Below, one piece after another: positions 24,078 through 33,035 of a stretch of DNA of 64,000 nt; the first letter of the stretch is position 1, and each line of letters begins with the position of its first letter. The stretch lies in the NCBI GenBank assembly GCA_000335715.1, contig AMYZ01000017.1, positions 1 through 64,000 of the forward strand. The letters run 5' to 3'. The DNA comes from a beta proteobacterium L13 (GTDB lineage Bacteria; Pseudomonadota; Gammaproteobacteria; Burkholderiales; Chromobacteriaceae). The notes under the pieces were generated by a model. The model ran no database searches. It worked only from the letters and a program-made list of their open reading frames with translations, and had not been told where the DNA came from. Made by a program: the position numbers and the translations under genes.

Positions 24078-24761
24078 TTACATTACTTCAATGGCTTTTG
24101 CCTTATCAGAAGCCGATGCAGGCATGATGTTGATATTACCTACCTTGGCCAGCTTGACCAGCCCCTCACCGATTTTGGATGCAGACTGAACCTGGTTTGC
24201 TACAGAGCTCGCAGTGTCTTTCAATGCCAGCAATTTGCCAGCCAACATTGGGTTGGCGGCTACGCCGGATACCAGATTGGCGCTGCCGTCGGCCAGCTGA
24301 CGGTCTTTCAACAAGCCCAACATGAATGTGAAACCAGCGTTGCTAAAGTTAGCCAGCTGTTTGGTATTCATGGCTTTCACTTTAGATTCTGTCTCTTTGC
24401 TCGCCATGGTTTTCTGCAGAGAAACATCGCGGTCAGCCTGGATCTGGTTGATCTTGGCTTCGCGTTCTTTCACATCTTTGATTTCTTCTGCGGCCTTCAG
24501 TGCGGCCTCATACTTGGCCACTTCTTCTTTGTTAGCGAGTGCCTTGAAAATATGGTCAGCCGCTTTGTCGATGAGCAGCTCGGCTTCTTTGGCAGTTTGG
24601 ATAAAGGCGTCAACGTCGCCAGCAGAGACACTGCTAGCGGATGCACTACCAGGCAGTGCCGCAGTCAGGTTACCCAGACCGAAAGAGTGCGCCGGCATGC
24701 TGGCCGCACTGAACACGACAGCCAGGGTAGATACCAGCAGCGTCAATTTGGTTTTTTTCAT
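24078..24761 (-). CDS. Exported protein of unknown function, helical
   Basis: 227 residues starting MKKTKLTLLVSTLAVVFSAA, with a signal peptide cleaved near PAHS. The middle (about 60-130) is strongly helical and charged (KYEAALKAAEEIKDVKEREAKINQ), likely a coiled coil; the rest is small-residue-rich. No enzyme motif is visible. Fourth and last gene of an apparent minus-strand operon of four exported proteins (28903 to 24078), 38 bases after its neighbour and just before the long terminator hairpin. I do not recognise the family. Confidence 0.6.
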   Translation of the reverse strand: MKKTKLTLLVSTLAVVFSAASMPAHSFGLGNLTAALPGSASASSVSAGDVDAFIQTAKEAELLIDKAADHIFKALANKEEVAKYEAALKAAEEIKDVKEREAKINQIQADRDVSLQKTMASKETESKVKAMNTKQLANFSNAGFTFMLGLLKDRQLADGSANLVSGVAANPMLAGKLLALKDTASSVANQVQSASKIGEGLVKLAKVGNINIMPASASDKAKAIEVM

Positions 24762-24799
24762 GGTTACATTCCTTACACGGTAATCAGGTTGATCGATGC

Positions 24800-26806
24800 T
24801 TATTTCATTTGCTCAAGCACCTCGGCCAACAGGGCACGAAGGTCACTACTCAGCTGGCTTTGCTGCAATGCTGCACGCGCGTCTGCCGGGGTCGCCTCGG
24901 GGTAGCCGCCCGAAACGAAGTTATGCTCCAGAATCTTTTGTTTGAACTGCTCACCATTGTTCTTAACGCGGTACGCAGCACGAACCGCATATCGTGACTG
25001 GCATGTACCGTTGCTGCATGGCTCGTCTTTCAGTTCGATACGATTGAGGGCTTCAACACACTGGCTCGGTGCTTTGATGGTGATATCGAGGTCTTTGCGG
25101 AAACCGGACTGCCCACCTACCTTGCCCTTCAACAGCTCCGATAATTGGGGATTGACCAGATTGAAGGGGGACTGGGCTACAGTGGCATAGGCCAACAAGT
25201 CGAACTGATCTACCGTGACACCACCTAGCTGCGCCTTGCTGGCTGGGCAATAGGCAAGACGATCACCACCATTATGGTCACCGCTGATGGTCTCGCTGAG
25301 AACCACATCACCATTAGCAGGCGCCGGCATGGTATTGGAGAGGGGCATGGTGACTTGTGCTGTTACTTTATTGCCATTTTTCTCTACAACACGTGCTTCC
25401 CAAGTTGGCACCAGGGCTGCCTCTCCACCACCACTTGGCTTGCCGATAGCGCGATAAACACGAAGCACCTGGTTTGGCTGCAGCGCATCAGCCTGGTCAT
25501 CGAGAATGAATTGACTCCCGTCGCTGGCAGTGATTTTTATCGTTTGCGGGGAAAAGCGAACCTCTTTGGCAAAACGGACCGCCAAATCATTCAAGGTGTT
25601 TTTCAGCACCACCTCTTTGCGATCTGCATCTGCAAAGCCTACGCCGTGGCTGACGGTGTCTTCAATCTGCTGCGACACATCACGGGCGTACAGAACACGG
25701 CCATCTAGGGACAATAATTCCGCATAAGCCCAACCCTTGTAATAACGTTGGGTCTTGTAATCTAGATTGGTTGGCAGTTCGTACTGCTTTGCCTGCGGCA
25801 CAACCAGCCTGATCACATAATCGGGCAAGGAACGTTGGCCGCTGACCTGATGACCGATAGCTGTCTGACGGTCCAGTGCTACCTGGACCTGGCTGTAGTT
25901 GCTATTCAGTGGCAGGGTAGCAAAAGCAGCCGAGCTACCTAATTTGTCAGCAAAAAGCTGGGTGGCAACAGCGTCGGGCAGATCTGCATTGCCGTGACTA
26001 ACCAAAGTTAAAACCCTTGGCTTTTTGACGTCAGACAACTTCATCAGGGACGGGCGGCTAAATGACTGCCCTGTACGTGCCTTGCCCAATACTGGCAAGG
26101 CTACGGCGTACTGAGGACCTACATGTTCGACACGGATCTGGTTCCCATCCGCATCCTCCATGACATCCCCTTTGCCGATACCCGCCTGGCTTCCCTGATT
26201 CAATACTGCATACTCATGCCAGGTATCTGCCACATTGGCAGTCACCAGATACGGGCTAAACTGCTTTCTAGCAACCGCCATGGTTTCATCCAACAAGCTT
26301 TGCAGGCCGGCCTGGTACTGCTGACCCACCTGTAGCTCATCAGCAGCCTGAACTGGCTGATGGCCTACCGTGAAAATCTGGTAGTTGGTCTGACTAAATG
26401 ACTGCAGGACCTCGCCAGTATTTGGATTGCTGAAATACAAGCTCAGTGTGATTGGCAAATAGACGTCCGTCGTTCCATCAGGTTTGGCAATCTGGAAGCG
26501 TGTGGCGCGAGTAATCTGTGCAGACAGAACCAGCGTGCGTAACTTGTTTTTGCTATCGATAGTGACTGCTAAAGTACCAAAGTGCTTCTGGGCAGCCTGC
26601 CGCAGCATGGACACCAGCTGCGGCATATTGTCTGCACTCACTATCGGGCGAAAACTCGCGTCGATCTTGCTACTTTGCTGACCACTGCCAGCATCATCAA
26701 CAAAGATGCCGGGAACCAGATATAAACCGATGGAATCAGCCTGCGCGTGCGCCCCCAGCATCGTCAACAAAGCTGCTATGGATAATTGTTTGAGATTTGG
26801 CATCAT
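24800..26806 (-). CDS. Large exported protein of unknown function (FlgT/CsgG-like flavour)
   Basis: 668 residues with a signal peptide (MMPNLKQLSIAALLTMLGA, cleavage after AQA). Two segments look like the small beta-barrel modules seen in FlgT-type outer-membrane-associated proteins: VLNQGSQAGIGKGDVMEDADGNQI and FILDDQADALQPNQVLRVYR. The C-terminal region has a probable disulfide-bearing stretch (EPCSNGTC). Start and upstream stop overlap (ATGATG/TGA), so it is coupled to the 550-codon gene before it. The similarity is by eye only; no function can be assigned. It is probably a periplasmic or outer-membrane component of an uncharacterised envelope system. Confidence 0.55.
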   Translation of the reverse strand: MMPNLKQLSIAALLTMLGAHAQADSIGLYLVPGIFVDDAGSGQQSSKIDASFRPIVSADNMPQLVSMLRQAAQKHFGTLAVTIDSKNKLRTLVLSAQITRATRFQIAKPDGTTDVYLPITLSLYFSNPNTGEVLQSFSQTNYQIFTVGHQPVQAADELQVGQQYQAGLQSLLDETMAVARKQFSPYLVTANVADTWHEYAVLNQGSQAGIGKGDVMEDADGNQIRVEHVGPQYAVALPVLGKARTGQSFSRPSLMKLSDVKKPRVLTLVSHGNADLPDAVATQLFADKLGSSAAFATLPLNSNYSQVQVALDRQTAIGHQVSGQRSLPDYVIRLVVPQAKQYELPTNLDYKTQRYYKGWAYAELLSLDGRVLYARDVSQQIEDTVSHGVGFADADRKEVVLKNTLNDLAVRFAKEVRFSPQTIKITASDGSQFILDDQADALQPNQVLRVYRAIGKPSGGGEAALVPTWEARVVEKNGNKVTAQVTMPLSNTMPAPANGDVVLSETISGDHNGGDRLAYCPASKAQLGGVTVDQFDLLAYATVAQSPFNLVNPQLSELLKGKVGGQSGFRKDLDITIKAPSQCVEALNRIELKDEPCSNGTCQSRYAVRAAYRVKNNGEQFKQKILEHNFVSGGYPEATPADARAALQQSQLSSDLRALLAEVLEQMK

Positions 26807-28395
26807 TTACGAGGCTTGACGCAGCCGTTCATGCAAAGAATGACAACATTGCCGTCAACCATTGAGTCAAGATTGGCAAACTGAGGGTTACTGGCCAGGG
26901 CCATAGCCACGGACTGATCCAGCGGATCACTACCTTTGTAGGAGGCGATTACCTCAATCTGATCACTCGTGGCTTGGCGTTGTACTTGGTTCTCCAGCCC
27001 CGGAATGCTCTTCAATGCCTGACTAAAGGCCATGCGGGTCATCAGCGACAGGTTGCCGCCTGTCAGGCGCACGACAAACTCACTGCCGTACATATTGCGT
27101 CGCTTGAAATAATCCTGAATACGCTTACCTACCTGGCTAGCCAGGTTTTCTGCGAGTTTCTTCGCCAGCCGCGCCCGACAGTCATCAGGTGTACTGCCAG
27201 TTGCACTGTCTGACTGCGTTGCAGAGCCAATATCTTCACCCGACTTAGTTGAAAAACTCTTGGTACTGGCTACCCCCGTGCAAGCACGCATGCCGCTACT
27301 CTGGTCGGTGCCAATGTCGTAAATTACCGAGGTGCCCAGCAAGAAATAGTCAGCTGTTGCTTCTTTACGTGCATAGGTCACATAGGGTGCCAGATCTGCC
27401 CCATTTTCTAACTTATCCAGGGTGATAGCCTGATTGCCGAAGTAACGACTCTTGAATAGGGTGCTATCAACAACCTTGATATCCAGCTCCCCAAGCTGAC
27501 CCATGAATTCGTTGTAGGTGTAGCTCTTTTTATCTGGGCCGGTATTTTGTGGCTGGTACTTCACAAGCTTCTTGAAGTAAACATTGTCATGCTCTTCAGC
27601 ATTCACGCTATGAGCATAAGCTGCCTTAGATGACGAAGCGGCGGCCACGTTCTGACTACGTGCGCCTGCAGCATCGTAACGGCTGCTGTTCGATGCGGAC
27701 AACCGGGCACTATCACGTGCTGCCACAGCACCACTGCCACCCATGCCATCGTTACTAGCGGCAGCAAGACGGCTATCTCGCGCAGCATTAACATGCCCGC
27801 TCTGTGCCGCCTTAACGGCATAAGCTTGTTTATCCGAAGCGGCATAGGCGGATTTACTGGAATTGGCCGCAGCTTCGTTTTCCTTGTATTTGGCACCAAC
27901 TTCGTGGCGAAACTCTACGAGCTCTTCCAGTGGCGCCTTCAAGTCAGTCGGCGTGGTAAAGAACTCGTCCATCATAACCATCATGGACTGGCTTCTGACG
28001 GTCTGGGTATTGAGTGCCAGCCCCAAGTCACTTACCAGCGCGCGCAGGCTCTTGTCATCCATACGCAGCGTAATGCTGAGACGATATTGGTCACCTACCG
28101 CATCGGGAACAGGGTCATAAAAGACTTCCTCACCCACCTGGGTTACCAGATCGTCCAGCTGTGCTTGCAGCTTTGGGTTATTGCGGGTACCCGCACCCAC
28201 TACTTTATCCAATGCAGCTAGTACCGCATTTCGCTTGGCAAGCAGCATGGCCTCGCTACGAATGCTCTGCACATTACTGGAAGCACTTTTGCTGACTACG
28301 CCAAGACCTTTTGCCTCGATCTCGATGGCGTGTGCAAACTGCACCAGACCACAGGCAGCCAACGCAGCTGCCGCGAGCTTCAGGGATACTTTCAT
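26803..28395 (-). CDS. Exported protein with FlgT/LPP20-like N-terminus and Ala/Ser-rich repeats
   Basis: 530 residues from the ATG at 28395 (GAGG eight bases upstream). Signal peptide MKVSLKLAAAALAACGLVQF. Residues ~25-130 (IEIEAKGLGVV, then AMLLAKRNAVLAALDKVVG) resemble the FlgT N-terminal/LPP20 domain of envelope proteins. Residues ~150-260 form a low-complexity Ala/Ser/Asp region with a recurring ARDSRLAAAS/ARDSARLSAS unit. A C-terminal domain ends with two cysteines (ILCMNGCVKPRK). Coupled by ATGA overlap to the next gene. Function unknown; the repeat linker and domain order suggest an envelope scaffold. Confidence 0.55.
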   Translation of the reverse strand: MKVSLKLAAAALAACGLVQFAHAIEIEAKGLGVVSKSASSNVQSIRSEAMLLAKRNAVLAALDKVVGAGTRNNPKLQAQLDDLVTQVGEEVFYDPVPDAVGDQYRLSITLRMDDKSLRALVSDLGLALNTQTVRSQSMMVMMDEFFTTPTDLKAPLEELVEFRHEVGAKYKENEAAANSSKSAYAASDKQAYAVKAAQSGHVNAARDSRLAAASNDGMGGSGAVAARDSARLSASNSSRYDAAGARSQNVAAASSSKAAYAHSVNAEEHDNVYFKKLVKYQPQNTGPDKKSYTYNEFMGQLGELDIKVVDSTLFKSRYFGNQAITLDKLENGADLAPYVTYARKEATADYFLLGTSVIYDIGTDQSSGMRACTGVASTKSFSTKSGEDIGSATQSDSATGSTPDDCRARLAKKLAENLASQVGKRIQDYFKRRNMYGSEFVVRLTGGNLSLMTRMAFSQALKSIPGLENQVQRQATSDQIEVIASYKGSDPLDQSVAMALASNPQFANLDSMVDGNVVILCMNGCVKPRK

Positions 28396-28405
28396 TTCAT
28401 ATGCC

Positions 28406-28903
28406 TCAATTCGGCAGCGTGACAGACACGTCACCTGCTTTAACTTCAATCGCACCGTTGCGCTGGCGTACTACTGCATCACCGCTTGTAGCAAGGTTTT
28501 TCACCAAACCGAACCGTTCCAATAAGGCGTGATACTCATCAGACTGGGAAAGCTCAGTAAGGTGAGTGCTGCTTTCAATGCGGCCAACATCCTGCATGCC
28601 ACTTTGAATAGCTTTCTCCAATGCCGCCAATGCAGGAAGCCGCTCACCATTTGCTGCACGAGCCTCTGCTGCAACAAACCAGTCATCTGCAGATGGCGTG
28701 GGCCTGCCCACCAGTTGTTCTGCTTGCTCCGCAGCAAGGCCATAGTTACGCTCAGACAAACTTGTCCGTACGCTAGCGACAGTGGGGGGTATTTCTTTCT
28801 GCTGGGGGTTTGCTGAGACAGGCTCTGAGACAGCGGGCTTGTCCGAAGGGCTACACGCACCTAATGACAAAGCTAGGCAAAGTGCCGCACATACTTTTTG
28901 CAT
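28406..28903 (-). CDS. Predicted lipoprotein with TPR-like helices
   Basis: 165 residues beginning MQKVCAALCLALSLGACSPS: lipoprotein signal with lipobox LGAC. Then a proline-rich linker and helical segments (YGLAAEQAEQLVG, WFVAAEARAANGERLPALAALEKAI) that look like TPR or Sel1-type repeats. First gene of the four-gene exported-protein operon, ten bases before the FlgT-like gene. Likely an outer-membrane-anchored partner of the other three (inference from cotranscription). Confidence 0.6.
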   Translation of the reverse strand: MQKVCAALCLALSLGACSPSDKPAVSEPVSANPQQKEIPPTVASVRTSLSERNYGLAAEQAEQLVGRPTPSADDWFVAAEARAANGERLPALAALEKAIQSGMQDVGRIESSTHLTELSQSDEYHALLERFGLVKNLATSGDAVVRQRNGAIEVKAGDVSVTLPN

Positions 28904-28989
28904 ATTAGCTCCGATTTTTATCGAATTGTACTTGCTAATATCATTATGCGGTATTGATATTTGTCATGCACGACTTGAAAAGTCGAGAG

Positions 28990-29315
28990 GCTTGATCTGT
29001 AGGTGGGCTTGGCCGCAAAGCTTCCTGCTGCGCAGTGACAACGACTTGGTGTTTACTAGCCACAGCCACACTGCATTAGTGAAAAGCAACGATTTGTAGC
29101 AGGAGCCCATCGCGCCACACACGCCGGAGCAGAACGGGATGGTGGAATGGGTGATTCGTACTCTGAAAAAGCAGTGTGCACAGCGGCACCGCTTTGAAAG
29201 CTTGACGCACGCTAACGAGGTGATTACAGACAGGATCGGGTTCTATAACCACCGGCGCCCGCACCAGGCGTTGAGGATGAAGACGCCGGCGATGGCGTAT
29301 CAACTCGCAGCCTGA
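28990..29315 (+). pseudogene. IS3-family transposase (OrfB) C-terminal remnant
   Basis: The frame reads LLRSDNDLVFTSHSHTALV, a stop at 29097-29099, then QEPIAPHTPEQNGMVEW, RTLKKQCAQRHRFESLTHA and FYNHRRPHQALRMKTPAMAY to a TGA at 29313-29315. This is the C-terminal half of an rve-type integrase domain of IS3-group transposases, including the final catalytic Glu region, with an in-frame nonsense codon and no N-terminal half. I see no terminal inverted repeats. A decayed IS, marking past mobility between the exported-protein operon and the defence genes. Confidence 0.85.
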
Positions 29316-29377
29316 CCTGCGCAGAAAGGGCTGGGCTATTACAACCCCATACAGGCTGCTGGACAATTGGAGAAATC

Positions 29378-30196
29378 GTGCATACATCGCACATGGCACA
29401 AATCAGCACATGGCTAAAGCAAGCTGATGGCCTGCTTATTACTGCAGGTGCTGGTATTGGGGTAGATTCTGGCTTGCCCGACTTTCGGGGTGACGATGGT
29501 TTCTGGAAGGCATACCCAGCCCTAGCTCATGCGGGCATACGTTTTATTGATGCTGCCAATCCTAAAACTTTTCACATCAACCCAAGACAGGCTTGGGGGT
29601 TTTACGGCCACCGCCTGCAACTGTATCGTCGTACAAAACCGCATGCAGGCTTTGATATCCTACGGCAACTTGGTGAACAGCTCACACATGGCTACTTTGT
29701 CTACACCAGCAATGTCGATGGGCAGTTTCAACGGGCCGGCTTTGACTCTCAGCGTATACATGAATGCCACGGCAGCATCCACTTCACACAGTGCTTAATG
29801 AATTGCACACAACAGGTCTATCCTGCGGAGAATCTAGCCATCAATATTAATGAAGATACCTGTCAGTGGCTTGGCCCACTGCCTTTATGCCGCAGTTGTG
29901 GCAGCCCTCTACGCCCCAACATTCTGATGTTCGATGACTGGCACTGGAACGATAGACGGCAAGCCCAGCAAGAAACACGGCTGTTTGACTGGCTACAGCA
30001 AGTTGAGAAGCCATTAGTGATAGAGCTTGGTGCTGGCAGCCATATCGCTACAGTTAGGCACTTTAGCGAACGGCACGCCTGGCGCATGGTGCGGGTCAAT
30101 TTACGGGAAGCATCGATACCGGCACCACATATTGGCCTTGCCAGTACAACTCTGGATTTCTGCCTGGAAATACAGAGAAACTTCCTCAGCGCATGA
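29378..30196 (+). CDS. Sir2-family NAD-dependent deacylase-like protein
   Basis: 272 residues. The NAD-binding motif GAGIGVDSGLPDFRG lies near residues 23-37 (usual form GAGIS, so Ser is replaced by Gly). TSNVDGQF follows, then HECHGS with the catalytic-His region, and two zinc pairs, CLMNC and CRSC. This is a canonical sirtuin layout, so deacylase activity is plausible; NAD depletion as in defence SIR2 proteins is another possibility given the location. The start GTG at 29378 has GGAG five bases upstream; the ATG at 29393 is an alternative. It is convergent with the caspase-like gene, 39 bases apart. Confidence 0.8.
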   Translation: MHTSHMAQISTWLKQADGLLITAGAGIGVDSGLPDFRGDDGFWKAYPALAHAGIRFIDAANPKTFHINPRQAWGFYGHRLQLYRRTKPHAGFDILRQLGEQLTHGYFVYTSNVDGQFQRAGFDSQRIHECHGSIHFTQCLMNCTQQVYPAENLAININEDTCQWLGPLPLCRSCGSPLRPNILMFDDWHWNDRRQAQQETRLFDWLQQVEKPLVIELGAGSHIATVRHFSERHAWRMVRVNLREASIPAPHIGLASTTLDFCLEIQRNFLSA

Positions 30197-30235
30197 GACT
30201 GCGGCTCAATGCCCCAGCCTCATCATACCAAGTCA

Positions 30236-30940
30236 TTACTGTAGGTCATTACACACAAAGCTCACCGGTTTGCGACCGCGCCCTGCGGGCTGTACAGCAA
30301 ACACAAGTGCATCACCCATTTCTGCATCAAACCCACTCTCATACTCACCAATGCAAGCTTCTTTATCGAAGAGCTGGGTTGCATTTACAAAAATGGATTT
30401 GTAATGGTCAATATCGTCAGATTGGGCATCAAACTGCTTGACTAAAACCGATTGCAAGATACTGATATCAATGAGTGTACCTTCCATCCAGCCGACAGAA
30501 CAGCGATAGCCTGCCATCCAGCGCAAGGCCGTTTCTGTCAGATAGGTTTCCATCGTTATGGTGTTACTACCCACCAGGCAAGAGCCTAGCAAGATTCCAC
30601 TGATATTTTTCGACTTCGACAACTGCCCTACCTGAAACATCATGTGCCCAATATCGACATTCTGGATCTTCCGCCCGCCACCATGCCCAGCTATGTACAC
30701 CACGGTATTTTCGTACTTGCTGCCTGCCGTCAGGTGCTCGAGTGCCTGATCAAAACTGCTCTTGTCAAAAAAACGGGTATGGAGCACATCGATGTCACCA
30801 CACGCCTGGGCCATACCCTGGATGAAGGGTAGAACCGACACTCTCAACTGATCTTGCTCATGCAAACTCCAAGGAGCCTCCAACACCACAATCGATCTGG
30901 AGGCTGCAATGCGACCATTTGCTGCACTACGTCTTGCCAT
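30236..30940 (-). CDS. Caspase/CHAT-like cysteine peptidase candidate at the end of the BREX operon
   Basis: 234 residues from the ATG at 30940 (AAAGGA eight bases upstream). It has the order expected of a caspase-haemoglobinase fold: strand SIVVLEAPWSL, a helix, then VVYIAGHGG with His86 at a strand end, and GILLGSCLVG with Cys121 after the next strand, 35 residues later. These are the likely catalytic His and Cys. It starts only 42 bases after the brxL stop, so it is probably cotranscribed with BREX. Known BREX operons do not include such a gene among their core. It may be an effector triggered on BREX failure (inference). Fold assignment is by motif only. Confidence 0.55.
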   Translation of the reverse strand: MARRSAANGRIAASRSIVVLEAPWSLHEQDQLRVSVLPFIQGMAQACGDIDVLHTRFFDKSSFDQALEHLTAGSKYENTVVYIAGHGGGRKIQNVDIGHMMFQVGQLSKSKNISGILLGSCLVGSNTITMETYLTETALRWMAGYRCSVGWMEGTLIDISILQSVLVKQFDAQSDDIDHYKSIFVNATQLFDKEACIGEYESGFDAEMGDALVFAVQPAGRGRKPVSFVCNDLQ

Positions 30941-30982
30941 TTTGCATTTCCTTTGCTGGAAAAAAAGAAACAACCATTCACC

Positions 30983-33025
30983 TCAATCTACGCCGAACGC
31001 CTTGAATACAGCATCGACGGGGTCGGAATAGAAACTGGTCTGGAACTTGGCAAACAGCTCTCCGGGCACGCTAGGGATATCCACCACACTCGACATCGGC
31101 AGCAGGATGCGCTTGGCACCGGCGTCAAAGGCCACTTGCAGGGTCTCCGCCAGGTTTCGTGCGGGCGTGATGGTGCCACCCAGACTCATATCCCCCATTA
31201 CCACCATTTGCGCCTGCATGGGCTTAGCCAGCGCCGCAGAACACAAAGCAATAAAGCCAGCTAGCGTCATGGCTTCAGGCTGGCCGCTGGTCTGCATTTC
31301 TACCAGATGTAGATGAAAGTCTTTTTCAGAGGCATGAATGGCAGCACTGATACGGCCGGCATTAGCCTTGAAGTAGTCGTAAGCCACTTTCACTTGCTCA
31401 CGGGCGATAGCACCAGAAATCGACAGCTTGCCGCTGCCAGTCATGCTCTGGATCTCCAGCCGGTAAAGTGCCGGCATCTCGCCGCCACCCATTGCGATGC
31501 TATACAAGGTGCCAGGGTTGGGTCGGCCCTCTGGAATGAGGCTGCCGCCACCTTGCTCTGGCACTGTAACAAAACGCTCTTGGCCATCTTCCAGGTCGAT
31601 ATAGCTAAAGTGCACGTCGTAAAACTCCATGCCCCCTATTTTCTTCAGCTGCTCTTTCACGCGACGGCGGGCTTCTAGTGCGTACTCCATACACTGCCGC
31701 ACCAGCTCTTTATCGTACTCACCATGCGGTGCAATCAGCTTGAGCAAACCCGAGGTCGTGCGTCGCACCGCGATGGTATCGCGCTGATTCAGGTTATTAC
31801 CCAGCCGGAACCACTTGTCGATCGCGTCAGCAAAGCTGCGCTTTCGCATTTCGCGGGCAAACTCTGCCAGGTAGTCAACAATCATCCCGTACTGGTTGGT
31901 AAAGAATTCCGGCCGCATTTTGGGGATTTCCCAGCCTGGTACGTAAGCGTGGAAGCGGTCGAAAAAGGCAGAGTCAATCATCACGTCCGGAAACGGCGCC
32001 AGCAGGTGGCTGGTTTTCACCAGTGTTTCTACGCTCTGGTTGATGTTGCCAACAAACACCATAGAAGCATTGGCGTTGATAGCCTCACGCCCACGGCTAA
32101 ACGAACCAGACGCCATGTAGTCCTTCATGATCTGAACACCGTCCTGATCCTTGAAGTTGATGCCAGCCACTTCGTCGAAAGCCACCACATCCCACAAGCC
32201 CACCAGGCCCACCTTACGGGCCGACATGTTGTAGAACAGGTTGGCCACCGTGGTTTGCCCACCGGACACCAGGATGCTGTTCGGGCTGATTTCTTTGTAA
32301 ATATGGCTCTTGCCCGTACCACGAGGGCCCAGCTCGCAATAGTTGTAGTTGTTTTCTACCAGCGGAATCATCCGGGCCAGCAGATGCCATTTCACCCGGT
32401 CTTTGAAGCACGTTGGCTCCATACCAGTAGAGCGAATCAAGGCATCCATCCATTGCTCATTGCTGAATGCCCTGCGGCCGGCAAACAAACCTTCCATATC
32501 GGTATTCGGCATCTGGATGGGCTTGAGGTCAGTAACAAAGAACGGCGAGCCTTTCTGCCCTTCCTCGTACTGGTAGCGCAGCGACACAATGCACCAGATC
32601 CCCCCGACCAACAGCTTTTCGAATTCACGCACATGCGCATCACCAATCTCGGCGTTTTTCACGCCGAGATTGGATAGCAAAGCTTCGTACAGGTCGCGTT
32701 TTTCATTGAGCTTTACCGTCACCTTGTCGATGACCTTAAAGCTGCCAGACTCACGGATTTTGGACTTTATCTTTTCGGCCTCATCCGGGCGAACATAGTT
32801 TTCCGCCAGAATGCGCTTTACGTTCGCCAACCCCGCCTCGATCACTTGTGCGTCGTCGGATGCGCAATACATGCCCAGCAAGTATTCCAGCACGTATACC
32901 GGTACGTTGGCGCCTTCCTTGATGAGCTTGGTCAGGTCTTTGCGCACCACCTTACCTGCATAGTGCGTGGTCAACAGCTCATCCAGGCCCACTGTGGCTG
33001 CCGCAGCCGTTTCATGTTCTGTCAT
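30983..33025 (-). CDS. brxL: BREX protein BrxL (AAA+ ATPase with Lon-like domain)
   Basis: 680 residues, the usual length. N-terminal region LDELLTTHYAGKVVRKDLTKLIKEG is typical of BrxL. Walker A GPRGTGKS at 233-240 and an acidic Walker B in VVAFDEVAG follow, then a Lon-type C-terminal domain (MGDMSLGGTITP, KRILLPMSS). I do not see the usual Lon GxSAG serine motif (QPEAMTLAG stands there), consistent with a non-protease role. BrxL forms DNA-binding hexamers needed for type I BREX defence. Last core gene of the operon, ten bases after pglZ and followed by the caspase-like gene. Confidence 0.93.
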   Translation of the reverse strand: MTEHETAAAATVGLDELLTTHYAGKVVRKDLTKLIKEGANVPVYVLEYLLGMYCASDDAQVIEAGLANVKRILAENYVRPDEAEKIKSKIRESGSFKVIDKVTVKLNEKRDLYEALLSNLGVKNAEIGDAHVREFEKLLVGGIWCIVSLRYQYEEGQKGSPFFVTDLKPIQMPNTDMEGLFAGRRAFSNEQWMDALIRSTGMEPTCFKDRVKWHLLARMIPLVENNYNYCELGPRGTGKSHIYKEISPNSILVSGGQTTVANLFYNMSARKVGLVGLWDVVAFDEVAGINFKDQDGVQIMKDYMASGSFSRGREAINANASMVFVGNINQSVETLVKTSHLLAPFPDVMIDSAFFDRFHAYVPGWEIPKMRPEFFTNQYGMIVDYLAEFAREMRKRSFADAIDKWFRLGNNLNQRDTIAVRRTTSGLLKLIAPHGEYDKELVRQCMEYALEARRRVKEQLKKIGGMEFYDVHFSYIDLEDGQERFVTVPEQGGGSLIPEGRPNPGTLYSIAMGGGEMPALYRLEIQSMTGSGKLSISGAIAREQVKVAYDYFKANAGRISAAIHASEKDFHLHLVEMQTSGQPEAMTLAGFIALCSAALAKPMQAQMVVMGDMSLGGTITPARNLAETLQVAFDAGAKRILLPMSSVVDIPSVPGELFAKFQTSFYSDPVDAVFKAFGVD

Positions 33026-33035
33026 TGCTTACCGC

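Noticed and set aside
29378-30940. Sir2 and caspase-like genes as one operon
   Set aside because: They are convergent on opposite strands, so they cannot share a transcript.
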